NCBI GenBank assembly: GCA_017651165.1
Contig: JAGCDH010000007.1
Coordinates: 1-64,000, forward strand
Direction of reading: 5' to 3'
Source of the DNA: Bacilli bacterium
Lineage (GTDB): Bacteria > Bacillota_I > Bacilli_A > RFN20 > CAG-826
Length of the DNA stretch: 64,000 nucleotides
The position numbers and the translations under genes are program-made. The notes under the pieces were generated by a model. That model was given only the letters and a program-made list of their open reading frames with translations. It was not told the origin of the DNA and did no database searches. Below, piece by piece: positions 8,070 to 16,828 of this stretch. The stretch's first letter is position 1; each line of letters opens with the position of its first letter.

Positions 8070-8330
8070 TTATTTAAGATTAGCCTCTAAACCCAAAGCT
8101 AATTGATCTGGACAAGATGTTTCACCAGTTCTTGAGCCACGACATTTAATACCTTTCAAGGTTTTAATGATATCTTCGGCTTTTCTACCTTCGATTAAAC
8201 GGCAGACACCTTGAAGATTGCCATGGCAACCACCGATGACTTGGGCGCTTTTAATGACACCATTATCATCGACTTCAATGGTCATTTCTCTTGAACAGAC
8301 ATTATTTGGTTTAAAAGTTATTACTTGCAT
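8070..8330 (-). CDS. TSCPD domain-containing protein
   Basis: This 86-aa protein matches the small TSCPD family, named for the sequence SCPDQLALGL seen here near the C-terminus. Four Cys are visible (VCSREM, GGCHGN, VCRLIE, KCRGSR/TSCPD region), consistent with metal or thiol chemistry. The same domain forms the C-terminal tail of class II ribonucleotide reductases, but stand-alone versions have no firmly assigned role. It follows pduL by 2 bases, so the two are co-transcribed. Confidence 0.85.
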   Translation of the reverse strand: MQVITFKPNNVCSREMTIEVDDNGVIKSAQVIGGCHGNLQGVCRLIEGRKAEDIIKTLKGIKCRGSRTGETSCPDQLALGLEANLK

Positions 8331-8332
8331 AA

Positions 8333-8905
8333 TTATTTAATTAATTTACCGAAAACGGTACCAGCACAGCCAGCAGCATTGCTTTCATCTGTATCGATGT
8401 GAGCGGCTAAAGCAAAGTCGTCTCTCACTCTGACAACAACGTCACCAAAGACTAAGGAACGTTCTGGGCAGTTGACTTCTAATTTAACGATTTGACCATT
8501 CTCCACACCGAATTCTTTGGCATCGGCTGGTGTCATATGAATATGACGTTTGGCAACGATACAACCTTCTTGGAGTTCTAATTCACCAGCAGGACCAACT
8601 AATTTGATACCTGGGGTACCCGCTAAATCACCAGATTCTCTGATAACAGCTGGAACGCCTAATGTACGAGCATCAGTCGCGCTGACTTCAACTTGACCAG
8701 CTTTTCTGAAAGGTCCGAGGATGGAAACATTTGGAATAGTTTTCTTTGGACCAACGATGTCTAAACGTGAGAAACTCACGAATTGACCAGGTTGTGATAA
8801 TGGCGCTCTCACTTCTAATTTCGCATCAGCGCCAAATAAAATATGGAATTGTTCTTCTGTGACGTGGATATGACGTGCACTTGTTTCAACTAAAATTTCT
8901 TTCAT
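8333..8905 (-). CDS. pduL: Phosphate propanoyltransferase (PduL-type phosphotransacylase)
   Basis: This protein of about 190 aa matches PduL, a zinc enzyme interconverting acyl-CoA and acyl phosphate. The duplicated beta-barrel signature is visible twice: ETSARHIHVTEEQF at the N-terminus and IVAKRHIHMTPADA in the second half. HIDTDESNAAG near the C-terminus is also typical. No microcompartment encapsulation peptide or shell gene is seen, so it probably works in the cytosol like Pta in acetate or propionate formation. The ATG about 13 codons into the longer frame is used because GAAGGA lies just upstream; the exact base is uncertain by one codon position. Confidence 0.9.
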   Translation of the reverse strand: MKEILVETSARHIHVTEEQFHILFGADAKLEVRAPLSQPGQFVSFSRLDIVGPKKTIPNVSILGPFRKAGQVEVSATDARTLGVPAVIRESGDLAGTPGIKLVGPAGELELQEGCIVAKRHIHMTPADAKEFGVENGQIVKLEVNCPERSLVFGDVVVRVRDDFALAAHIDTDESNAAGCAGTVFGKLIK

Positions 8906-9038
8906 TGAATTTTCCTTCTTTCTTGCCGAATAGTATTCTAGCAAATAACAATTAATAATTCATTACAAATGAAAAGAAAAATCATTTTAGGGTTGCAATA
9001 ATTATTATTGTGTAGAAAAATAAGGCGAGGAATTTGAA

Positions 9039-10466
9039 ATGGAAGAAGAGAAAGAAGTTCTAACAGAACGCATTCTTAATGCTATTAAATCCCGTAACGC
9101 TAGCGAAGTCAGAGAAATCTTCGAAACCATTCCTAACATCGATATTGCGGAATGTTTGGATGAGGTTGATGACGCAGCGGTTTTTCTCTATATCTTCCGT
9201 ACTGTCTCTAGTGAGTACACTAGTGACTTCTTCGCTGAATTAACAACCGAACAACAAGAGTTGATCATCAACGCTTTCACTGATAAGCAACTTATTGAAT
9301 TATTAGAAAACTCCTTCGCTGACGATATCGTTGATACATTGGAAGAAATGCCTGCTAATGTGGTGAACAGAGTCCTCAAAGCCTGCCCACCAGATCTAAG
9401 AAAAGACGTCAACAATCTTTTAAACTACAAAGAGAACACTGCTGGTTCAGTTATGACCACTGAGTATCTCGATATGAAAGATACTTTGACAGTTAAGGAC
9501 GCTTTAAAGATTATTCGCACTCGTGGTAAAGACGCAGAAACCGTTTATACCATCTTTGTTAGAGACAATAAGAGAAACCTTGAAGGCACCATTAACTTGG
9601 ATGATTTGATCTTCGCGGATGAAGATGAAAAATTAGAAGATATCATGGACCGTGACTTCGTGACTTGTAACGTCAATGACGACCAAGAAGAAGTCGCTAA
9701 CATGTTCAAACGTTACGACTTAAATGCGATGGCTGTTGTCAATAATGAAAACAAGATCATTGGTATCATCACCATCGACGACGTTGTCGACATCATCGTT
9801 GAAGAAGCGACTGAAGATATCGCTCACTTGAATCAAATCTCCAACATGGACGAACCATACTTGAAGACACCAGTTTTCAAATTGGTATTAAAGTGTGCTC
9901 CTTGGATTATTGCATTGATGATTTTGCAAGTGTTCTCCACTTTAATTCTTTCATCCTTTGAAAGCGCGATTGCTTCCTTAACAATCTTATCTGTTTTCAC
10001 CCCACTTATTATGGATGCCGGTGGCAATGCTGGTGGTCAAACCACCACCATCATCGTTCGTTCCCTCTCGTTGGATGAATTTGAGAAGGGTGATTTTAAA
10101 CGTGTTGTTTGGAAAGAATTACGTGTGGCAGCATGTATTGCTTCTGTCATTGCGACATTCGCTTTTGGCTGGCTCATGTTTGAAATGGCAGTCGGTATCG
10201 TTGATACCAAAACCGCTGTTGAAAATTTAGGATTTGGCAAAGTGCAAGTGATGTTCACCATTGCTGGATTAGTGGCTTCCACTTTATTTGTTACAATGGT
10301 GGCTGCTCGTTTGATCGCTTGCATGCTTCCATTCTTAGCCAAGAAGCTTAAACTTGATCCTGCTGTGATGTGTGGACCATTGACCACCACAATGGTAGAT
10401 GTTATTTCACTTCTCACCTATTTCATCCTTTGGTCAACATTATTTGGCCGTCTATTAGGACTATAA
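9039..10466 (+). CDS. mgtE: Magnesium transporter MgtE
   Basis: This 475-aa channel has the full MgtE order: an acidic N-terminal superhelical domain (1-130), a CBS pair (about 135-255) that senses cytosolic Mg2+, a connecting helix, and five membrane helices (about 280-470). The pore signature MDAGGNAGGQTTT is present near residue 325. GAGG precedes the ATG. The gtrA-like gene begins one base after its stop, so the two form an operon. Confidence 0.95.
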   Translation: MEEEKEVLTERILNAIKSRNASEVREIFETIPNIDIAECLDEVDDAAVFLYIFRTVSSEYTSDFFAELTTEQQELIINAFTDKQLIELLENSFADDIVDTLEEMPANVVNRVLKACPPDLRKDVNNLLNYKENTAGSVMTTEYLDMKDTLTVKDALKIIRTRGKDAETVYTIFVRDNKRNLEGTINLDDLIFADEDEKLEDIMDRDFVTCNVNDDQEEVANMFKRYDLNAMAVVNNENKIIGIITIDDVVDIIVEEATEDIAHLNQISNMDEPYLKTPVFKLVLKCAPWIIALMILQVFSTLILSSFESAIASLTILSVFTPLIMDAGGNAGGQTTTIIVRSLSLDEFEKGDFKRVVWKELRVAACIASVIATFAFGWLMFEMAVGIVDTKTAVENLGFGKVQVMFTIAGLVASTLFVTMVAARLIACMLPFLAKKLKLDPAVMCGPLTTTMVDVISLLTYFILWSTLFGRLLGL

Positions 10467-10467
10467 A

Positions 10468-10971
10468 ATGAGCAATAAACAAGACTCAAATAAAAGAGAA
10501 TTAATCAGGTTTTTAATTACCGGTTTAGTCTGTGCTTTAGCGGATTTTTTAACGACATCATTGTTCTTGATGATTCTTAAAAATGCCCCGGTGGTTTTGC
10601 AATCCACTCTTTCCTTGTTAGCCGGTTTTACCGTCGGTGTTATCTTAAACTACATTTTATCTACTTACTGGGTGTTTAAAGGCAAACAAGATTCCAAGGT
10701 TACCAAGTCAGTTTCATTTATTATTTTGTTTATTGTTTTTAGTGCGATAGCATACGGGCTAAGTTTAGGCACGTATGAGTTATGTCGTATTATTTTCTTG
10801 AATGCCGCGCATAGGAACATTAATGAGATCGGCATTGATTATCTCCTCAAGTTCACTTTCTGGGGCAATCTCACGTTCTGGCTCTACTTACTAGCCTTCT
10901 TCCTTAAGACCCTTGTGGGGCTGGTGTGGAACTACTTTACAAGAAAGTACATCTTGTATAAAAGAAGATAA
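10468..10971 (+). CDS. GtrA family membrane protein
   Basis: This 167-aa protein has four membrane helices and the GtrA opening RFLITGLVCALADFLTT. GtrA proteins are thought to help flip undecaprenyl-linked sugars or assist cell surface glycan synthesis. It ends at a strong terminator. A second GtrA domain occurs fused to a GT2 enzyme 1.5 kb downstream. Confidence 0.9.
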   Translation: MSNKQDSNKRELIRFLITGLVCALADFLTTSLFLMILKNAPVVLQSTLSLLAGFTVGVILNYILSTYWVFKGKQDSKVTKSVSFIILFIVFSAIAYGLSLGTYELCRIIFLNAAHRNINEIGIDYLLKFTFWGNLTFWLYLLAFFLKTLVGLVWNYFTRKYILYKRR

Positions 10972-10989
10972 GCCCTTAAGGGCTTTTTA
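10971..10989 (+). terminator. Terminator of mgtE-gtrA
   Basis: The palindromic stem AGCCCTTAAGGGCT is followed by five T and overlaps the stop codon. Confidence 0.8.
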
Positions 10990-11065
10990 TTAACTTAAAA
11001 AATAGTTTACTTTACTAGTAAATACTCGTAGAATAATTGTTATAAATGGAAAGGACCCGTTTATT

Positions 11066-11566
11066 ATGAAAAAATTACTTAGATTTTCAGGCATTATTTC
11101 TTTAGCACTTACTATTGTAGGCCTTATTTTATTAATGACCTCTTACGCATCAGTAACCTCAGATGGCATCGGATTTGACAAAGGTTCCTCCCTCATTTTT
11201 GGTAAAAGCGATGGCTTTATTACTGAAAAATTCTCCACAATGGGCTTTTTCACATTCGGCTTAGCCTTAGCTGCTGCATTCTTCTTAGTCTTATATGTGG
11301 CTTTACGTCTCATCAACAAAGACAAAAAGAGAGCTTTCTTAAGCTTAGTCATTGCCGCTCCATTACTTATCTCAGGCGCTTCAATATTCTTCGCCCTTCC
11401 AAAATTCTATGAAAGAAATGGTTATGGCTCTTTCGCATCCTCTGGATTAAAGATTGGTCCAGGATGGATCCTCGCTGCTGTCTTATTCTTCATTGCTGCT
11501 GCTATTAACATTGCAAATGTTATCATCGATCCAGACGATAACGCTAAACCAGCAGAAGCAAAATAA
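11066..11566 (+). CDS. Four-helix membrane protein of unknown function
   Basis: This 166-aa protein has four predicted membrane helices (about 8-30, 58-80, 92-112, 132-155). GAAAGGA sits upstream of the ATG. It lies alone between two terminators. No family is recognised. Confidence 0.7.
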   Translation: MKKLLRFSGIISLALTIVGLILLMTSYASVTSDGIGFDKGSSLIFGKSDGFITEKFSTMGFFTFGLALAAAFFLVLYVALRLINKDKKRAFLSLVIAAPLLISGASIFFALPKFYERNGYGSFASSGLKIGPGWILAAVLFFIAAAINIANVIIDPDDNAKPAEAK

Positions 11567-11587
11567 GAGAACTTACAATAAAGAATA

Positions 11588-11614
11588 AAAGAGTGCGACC
11601 AGCACTCTTTTTTA
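11588..11614 (+). terminator. Terminator of the 11066-11566 gene
   Basis: The stem GAGTGC/GCACTC is followed by seven T. Confidence 0.85.
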
Positions 11615-11710
11615 TGCTCTTCTTTTTTAAATAAACGCATACATGTCGCACTTATGACATAAAATGACATTTTTAATGTTCGTTTAAGGTTAATAGAATA
11701 ATCTTAAAGC

Positions 11711-12748
11711 ATGAAAAAGAGAATTGCTCTAATTCCATCATATGAACCAGATGAGGCTCTTTTAAAGGTTGTCGATGAACTTCTGGAAAATGGTTTTGCT
11801 GTGGTCGTCGTTAATGACGGTAGTAATTCATCTTTCGATTCCTATTTCAACCAACTTCCAAAAGCAGTCCACTACTTGTCATACGAAGTTAATCAAGGAA
11901 AGGGCTTTGCCTTAAAACATGGCTTTTCTTATATCAAAGAACACTTTGATACAAACTCAATCGTAGTGACATTAGACTCAGATGGACAACATAAAGTTAG
12001 TGACGCTATCCGTATTTGCGATGTTTGTGAAGAAGAAGGTGGCATTGTTTTAGGCAGTCGTTATTTTGGAAAAGGCACACCAAGAAAGAGCCGTTTTGGT
12101 AACTTTATGGCGAGAATGTCTTTCCTCATCAGTACTCGTCATAAGATCTATGACACACAAACCGGCTTAAGAGCGTTTGACTATTCATTGTTAGAAAGAT
12201 TGATAGGTATTAAAGGCAACCGTTACGAATATGAAATGAACGTTCTTTTAGACGCTGTTAGGAATAAAATTCCTCTCAAAGAGGAAAGAATTGAAACTAT
12301 CTATATCGATAATAACGCGAAAACTCACTATAACGCTTTCAAAGATACTTTTAGAATCTTTAAAGAAGTCATTAAGTTTTCAATTTCATCATTGATCGGC
12401 TTCTTAGTCGACTTTTTAGCTTTTACTTTATTAACACTTATTAAATGTGACTGGGCATATTGGTTAATTGCCTGTAACATCATTGCAAGAGTTATTTCTG
12501 CGAGTGTGAACTTCACCATTAATTACAAACTGGTATTTAGAAGTGAAGACAAAGTTTGGAAGGCCGTTCTTAAATATGCTGTTTTAGCCATCTTTATTTT
12601 AGGATGTAACACTTTATTGCTCTGGCTATTAGTTGATAAAGCAGGCATGAATAAATATCTTGCGAAAGTTCTTGTAGAGATTACAATGTTTATAACAAGT
12701 TGGCTTATTCAAAGACTATTCGTCTTTAGAAAGAAAAAGAATACATGA
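11711..12748 (+). CDS. GT2 glycosyltransferase fused to a GtrA domain
   Basis: This 345-aa protein joins two domains. Residues 1-220 are a DPM1/DPG-synthase-like GT2 enzyme with IPSYEP, VVVNDGS, the metal-binding TLDSDGQH and LGSRYFGKG...DTQTGLRAF. Residues 225-340 hold four membrane helices of GtrA type (SSLIGFLVDFLAFTLL). Such enzymes load a sugar onto polyprenyl phosphate and the GtrA part may flip it. The downstream gene overlaps by 4 bases (ATGA), forming a three-gene operon for surface glycan synthesis. A TAGAAT box lies 11 bases before the ATG and no Shine-Dalgarno site is visible. Confidence 0.9.
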   Translation: MKKRIALIPSYEPDEALLKVVDELLENGFAVVVVNDGSNSSFDSYFNQLPKAVHYLSYEVNQGKGFALKHGFSYIKEHFDTNSIVVTLDSDGQHKVSDAIRICDVCEEEGGIVLGSRYFGKGTPRKSRFGNFMARMSFLISTRHKIYDTQTGLRAFDYSLLERLIGIKGNRYEYEMNVLLDAVRNKIPLKEERIETIYIDNNAKTHYNAFKDTFRIFKEVIKFSISSLIGFLVDFLAFTLLTLIKCDWAYWLIACNIIARVISASVNFTINYKLVFRSEDKVWKAVLKYAVLAIFILGCNTLLLWLLVDKAGMNKYLAKVLVEITMFITSWLIQRLFVFRKKKNT

Positions 12749-13869
12749 AAGGCGCGAAAAAAATCATCATCCCTGTTGTCTTTGCTTTAGTAGGCACCAG
12801 TTTTGTGGCCTATTCTTTTCTTGATACTTTTGTCATTCCTAAAGAGTATGGTGGCGTTTTTAACGCCAATCAAGGTGCTTCTAACTTTTCCTTTTCCTTC
12901 GCTGATATGAATAAGAGTTCTTCTTCAAGTAGCTCTTCAAATAGCCAATCACAATCTAGTAGTTCATCTTCATCATCAAGTGCATCTATCGAACCCGCTC
13001 CTGAATACTATGAAGATTTAACACCAGAAGAAATTGATGCTTTATTTACTCCTGAAGTCGTCTTTGAACCGAAAAAGCACTACTCAGACCCTGATATTTA
13101 TGTTGATATTACCACCGATCGATATAAAGACCATTCTACTTATTATGCGGCCGACATCAGAATTAGAAACGCCAGTTATTTAAAAACCGCTCTAGCAAAA
13201 GATAAAGCAGGTGAGAATATTACCGAATTCACTAGTGAAATGTGCAAAAGACATAAAGGTATTATCGCGATTGATGGTGATACCTATGGCGCTCAAAACA
13301 GTGGTTACGTCATAAGAAATGGCCAAATTATTAGAAGTTCAAGGAACACAGGAAAAGGCAAAGGCACAGATTTAGCGATTTATGCCGATGGATCTTTTGA
13401 AATATTTAATGAGAAAGACTATACACTCAATGAAATTGCGGCGAAAGGCGCTTGGCAAGTATTTTCCTTTGGCCCGGCTCTTGTTGATAAAGGTGTCAGA
13501 GTAATTGATAAAGGCGTGGAAGTCGAAACAGCAGCCACACAAAACCGCAATCAAAGATGCGCAATTGGTATGATTGCGCCTTTACACTATATTTTCGTGG
13601 TTTCAGATGGCAGAATTGCTTCAAGCCCTGGTCTTTCCTTATATCAAATAGGAAGAATTATGGAAATCAACCATGCTTATTGTGCCTATAACCTCGATGG
13701 AGGTGGCTCTGCCACAATGTATTTTGATGATGGTACCGGTAACGCTAATGGTAATGGCGCCCTTGTCAATTACTGCACACAAGAACTAGTCCATGGTTCT
13801 ACATTACCTGAAAACCCACCAATTGGAGAAAGGGGGGTAAGCGATTGTGTTTATATCGGCAAAGAATAA
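12745..13869 (+). CDS. Membrane-anchored phosphodiester glycosidase (NAGPA domain) with poly-Ser linker
   Basis: This 374-aa protein has an N-terminal membrane anchor (about residues 6-24), a Ser/Gln-rich linker (about 57-85) and a C-terminal NAGPA-type domain. The domain shows IAIDGDTYG near 173, a Phe-Gly-Pro block (FSFGPALVDKG), NQRCAIGM and the hallmark YNLDGGGSATMYFD near 318. Family members cleave sugar-1-phosphodiesters, for example capping GlcNAc or teichoic-acid-like units, outside the membrane. It is translationally coupled to the GT2-GtrA gene, which fits a surface glycan role. Confidence 0.9.
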   Translation: MKGAKKIIIPVVFALVGTSFVAYSFLDTFVIPKEYGGVFNANQGASNFSFSFADMNKSSSSSSSSNSQSQSSSSSSSSSASIEPAPEYYEDLTPEEIDALFTPEVVFEPKKHYSDPDIYVDITTDRYKDHSTYYAADIRIRNASYLKTALAKDKAGENITEFTSEMCKRHKGIIAIDGDTYGAQNSGYVIRNGQIIRSSRNTGKGKGTDLAIYADGSFEIFNEKDYTLNEIAAKGAWQVFSFGPALVDKGVRVIDKGVEVETAATQNRNQRCAIGMIAPLHYIFVVSDGRIASSPGLSLYQIGRIMEINHAYCAYNLDGGGSATMYFDDGTGNANGNGALVNYCTQELVHGSTLPENPPIGERGVSDCVYIGKE

Positions 13870-14284
13870 AAAATCGTTAATAATCATTACAAGTTCTTAT
13901 GCGTTAATCACAATTTTTATCGCTGTTTTTGGTATTGTTTATGAAACATTTAGCCATGACGTGTATTCATTTTGGATGCAATTTGCTTGGATATGGGTTT
14001 TAATCTTTGGTTTTATTCCTCATCTGCTTTTATTAGTGCTTCCTATTAGAAGAACACCAGGTTTATTGACTGGTTGTTGCTTTAATCTTGGCGTGGCTTT
14101 ATTGACCGCTGGATCCATTTATAAAGGTGTTGTTGATATCTATGGCACCACTCGTAACGAAATGTTTAGTGCTTATATGATTATCGCTGGAATCTTCTTC
14201 GGAGTGGCGATTGGTTTATATAGTTTTGGCTTATCATATTTTGATAACAGCAATAAAGAAAATAACGTTGAAACAAAACTCTAA
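13847..14284 (+). CDS. Four-helix membrane protein of the glycan operon
   Basis: This 145-aa protein has four predicted membrane helices. It starts with GTG at 13847 inside the end of the preceding gene (23-base overlap) because a purine-rich AAGGGGGG site precedes it. No family is recognised; the overlap ties it to the GT2-GtrA and glycosidase genes. Confidence 0.7.
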   Translation: MFISAKNKKSLIIITSSYALITIFIAVFGIVYETFSHDVYSFWMQFAWIWVLIFGFIPHLLLLVLPIRRTPGLLTGCCFNLGVALLTAGSIYKGVVDIYGTTRNEMFSAYMIIAGIFFGVAIGLYSFGLSYFDNSNKENNVETKL

Positions 14285-14340
14285 CATTTTGTGCTTGTTT
14301 TTTATCTTCTTATTATTTTAAAATAATCAAGCAGTTTGAT

Positions 14341-14425
14341 GCGCGAGTGGCGGAACTGGTAGACGCGTACGTTTGAGGGGCGTATAGGGATCCCTGTGTG
14401 AGTTCGATTCTCATCTCGCGCACCA
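14341..14425 (+). tRNA. tRNA-Leu (anticodon GAG)
   Basis: The acceptor GCGCGAG/CTCGCGC pairs perfectly, the loop TTGAGGG gives GAG, a long variable arm is present and CCA is encoded. Confidence 0.95.
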
Positions 14426-14436
14426 TTAGTAAAGAA

Positions 14437-14467
14437 AAGCGACCTGAATAAGGCCGCTTATTTTTTT
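14437..14467 (+). terminator. Terminator of tRNA-Leu
   Basis: The stem AAGCGACCT/AGGCCGCTT has one mismatch and is followed by a run of T. Confidence 0.7.
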
Positions 14468-16175
14468 ACATCCTAGATGTGTCAAATCCTTTGAGCACTC
14501 TTTCTAGAGGTTTAATGACCTTACGGACATTACCATCTTGGAATGGGCATCTGAGATGGTTCTTCGCTAAGAGTTCTTGGAATGGATACTTACCACCACT
14601 CTTACAGAGTTTGATATATTTCTTCCAAGCCTTTTCGTGGTTCTTCATATTCTCAATTGCGAATTGGAAGGCCACTACTTGGGCTAAAGTGTAATCAATA
14701 TAATAGAATGGCACAGCGAAGACATGAGATTGTCTCATCCAAATTGTGCCTTTCGCTAAGGTTGGGCAATCATCATATTTCTTGTGTGGTGTGTATTTGT
14801 TTTCAATTTCTTTAAATGCCGCACATCTTTCAGCGTGACTGGCATCTGGATGAGCATAAACCCAGTGTTGGAATTCATCGATAGTTGCACCATAGGGGAG
14901 GAATTCAATAGAATCCGCTAAGTGGGCATATTTATATTTTTCAGCGTCTTTGCCAAAGAAGCCGTCCATATATGGCCAAGCAAAGAATTCCATGCTCATG
15001 GAGTGGATTTCGCAGCTTTCTAAAGTTGGTTGACGATATTCGGAAACCTTGATGTTTCTACTGAGATATGCCTGGAAGGCATGTCCGCCTTCATGGCATA
15101 AGACGTTAACGTCGCCTTGTGTGCCATTAAAGTTAGAGAAGATGAACGGAGATTGATAGGCTGGGAATGTGGTTTGATAACCGCCTGGGGCTTTGCCTTT
15201 TCTCGCTTCAAGATCCATTAATTCATATTTGGTCATGAAATCAAAGAACTCTTTAGATTCAGGACCTAAGTCTGAATACATTTTATGAGCTTGTTCTACA
15301 AGGTAATCTTTATTGCCCGCTGGCATAGGATTGCCACTAGCGAACATAAGATTGTAATCGTAGTATTGTGGCTTTCTAATGCCAAGATTCTTCATTTGAA
15401 TCTTGTAGAGTTTTTGACAAACTGGCACCACTTCTTTAGCAATTTGTTCACGATAGCATTTGACCATATCAGCGTTGTAGTCAACTCTACCTAAACGTAA
15501 ATAGGCAAGATCTGTGAATGATTTGAAACCGAGTTTTTTAGCAATTTCAACGCGGACGTGTACTAATTCATCATAGATTTGAGCAATCTTTTCCTCGTTT
15601 TCACTAAGCCATTTATCCATTGCCTTAGCAGCGGCTTTTCTAGTTTCACGGTCTTTATCTTGCATGTATTTGCCAAGTTGAGAAAGATTGAGTGTTTCGC
15701 CTCTAAATTCAAGTTGAGCGCCGCCTAAAATCATGTCATATTCACTGACTAATTTGTTTTCTTTAACTAAGTCAGGCATGATCTTTTCATCAAAAGTTTT
15801 TAAACCTGCTTCATATTTTTGGAAAAGATATGAACCATATTTCTTTTCTAGTTCTGGACGATAACTAGCATTCACTAGAATCTTTTGGACGTCAGTGGAA
15901 TATTTACCAAATAATGGGCTTAATTCATCCACTGTTTCTTGTGCTTTCTTATATTGTTCATTTGTGGTGTCACAAGTATACAAGACATAGATAACACTGG
16001 TTTCTGTTTCTAGATCTTCAAAGTAAGAATTAATTTTATTAATTACTTTAAAAGCTTCGTTAGCGGTTTGACACGCTTTTAAATCACTAATGAGTTTGTC
16101 CATTTTCTTGCTTAAGCGTTTAGCGTTTGGAACGATTAATGGATACTCACTAAATTTAATTGGTTGTTTTTTCAT
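14466..16175 (-). CDS. M3 family oligoendopeptidase (PepF-like)
   Basis: This 569-aa zinc metallopeptidase carries the HEGGH motif (in VLCHEGGHAFQAYL, near residue 360) and the downstream third ligand region CEIHSMSMEFFAWP. Length and lack of a signal peptide fit cytosolic M3 peptidases that trim short peptides. AAGGAG precedes the ATG. The LemA-like gene lies 13 bp upstream on the same strand and is probably co-transcribed. Confidence 0.93.
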   Translation of the reverse strand: MKKQPIKFSEYPLIVPNAKRLSKKMDKLISDLKACQTANEAFKVINKINSYFEDLETETSVIYVLYTCDTTNEQYKKAQETVDELSPLFGKYSTDVQKILVNASYRPELEKKYGSYLFQKYEAGLKTFDEKIMPDLVKENKLVSEYDMILGGAQLEFRGETLNLSQLGKYMQDKDRETRKAAAKAMDKWLSENEEKIAQIYDELVHVRVEIAKKLGFKSFTDLAYLRLGRVDYNADMVKCYREQIAKEVVPVCQKLYKIQMKNLGIRKPQYYDYNLMFASGNPMPAGNKDYLVEQAHKMYSDLGPESKEFFDFMTKYELMDLEARKGKAPGGYQTTFPAYQSPFIFSNFNGTQGDVNVLCHEGGHAFQAYLSRNIKVSEYRQPTLESCEIHSMSMEFFAWPYMDGFFGKDAEKYKYAHLADSIEFLPYGATIDEFQHWVYAHPDASHAERCAAFKEIENKYTPHKKYDDCPTLAKGTIWMRQSHVFAVPFYYIDYTLAQVVAFQFAIENMKNHEKAWKKYIKLCKSGGKYPFQELLAKNHLRCPFQDGNVRKVIKPLERVLKGFDTSRM

Positions 16176-16188
16176 ATGTCACTCCTTA

Positions 16189-16713
16189 CTAGATATTTTC
16201 TTTTGGTTTGAATCTTAAGATTTTATAAATATAACGAGTTGGGAAGAAGGAAATCCAGAAGTTGTAGCCTAAGACATCAGCGTTATACATCATTAAATGA
16301 TGACGATAAACAATTTCTAATTCATTGATATAGGCTAAGACTTGTTGATATTCACTATCTGCTTCAAAGTCACTTTGGCTACAGACAAGGAGCAAATACT
16401 CATGTATTGAGGTTAATTCATCTCTGGCTTTTTTAGCGTCTTCGCCATCGTGTTTTTCAATGCGTTTCACATCAAAATTATGTAAAAGTTCTAATTTGCT
16501 CTTATCTAATTTCACGCCTTTCGCGGAAAGAATACCCACTAGTTTGACGAAGTTATCTTTCTTATTGGTGAGAATGACTGTCAAATCATTCGCGTGATGC
16601 TTCATGATTGAAGAGAAAGAGCAGACGAAACTGATATCAACGATGAGCAATAAGAGATATACGATCGCTACGACAACGAAGGTATTTAGAACAATCATCA
16701 AAAAAACTTTCAT
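16189..16713 (-). CDS. LemA-like membrane protein
   Basis: This protein of about 174 aa has one N-terminal membrane helix and an alpha-helical body. It ends with YNADVLGYNFWISFFPTRYI, resembling the YNxxVxxYNxxxxxFPxxxx signature of LemA proteins. LemA function is poorly known. The ATG at 16713 gives a normal N-terminal anchor; an in-frame ATG at 16776 would add 21 residues and cannot be excluded. It shares a divergent control region with the HAD gene at 16829. Confidence 0.55.
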   Translation of the reverse strand: MKVFLMIVLNTFVVVAIVYLLLLIVDISFVCSFSSIMKHHANDLTVILTNKKDNFVKLVGILSAKGVKLDKSKLELLHNFDVKRIEKHDGEDAKKARDELTSIHEYLLLVCSQSDFEADSEYQQVLAYINELEIVYRHHLMMYNADVLGYNFWISFFPTRYIYKILRFKPKENI

Positions 16714-16780
16714 ATGAAAGATATTACCACAAATGCGACTTAAAGCAAGCATGTAATGCGCGCTATATAACTGCATAAAG

Positions 16781-16811
16781 TTGACTAATATTATCGATTA
16801 ATGATAATATT
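16781..16811 (+). promoter_or_regulatory. Promoter with a 9-7-9 inverted repeat operator
   Basis: TTGACT (16781-16786) is a good -35 box for the gene at 16829. A perfect inverted repeat AATATTATC-N7-GATAATATT (16787-16811) fills the spacer and the -10 region, so a bound repressor would block polymerase. The same repeat lies upstream of the divergent LemA-like gene. Confidence 0.55.
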
Positions 16812-16828
16812 GAAACGAGGTTATAAAT

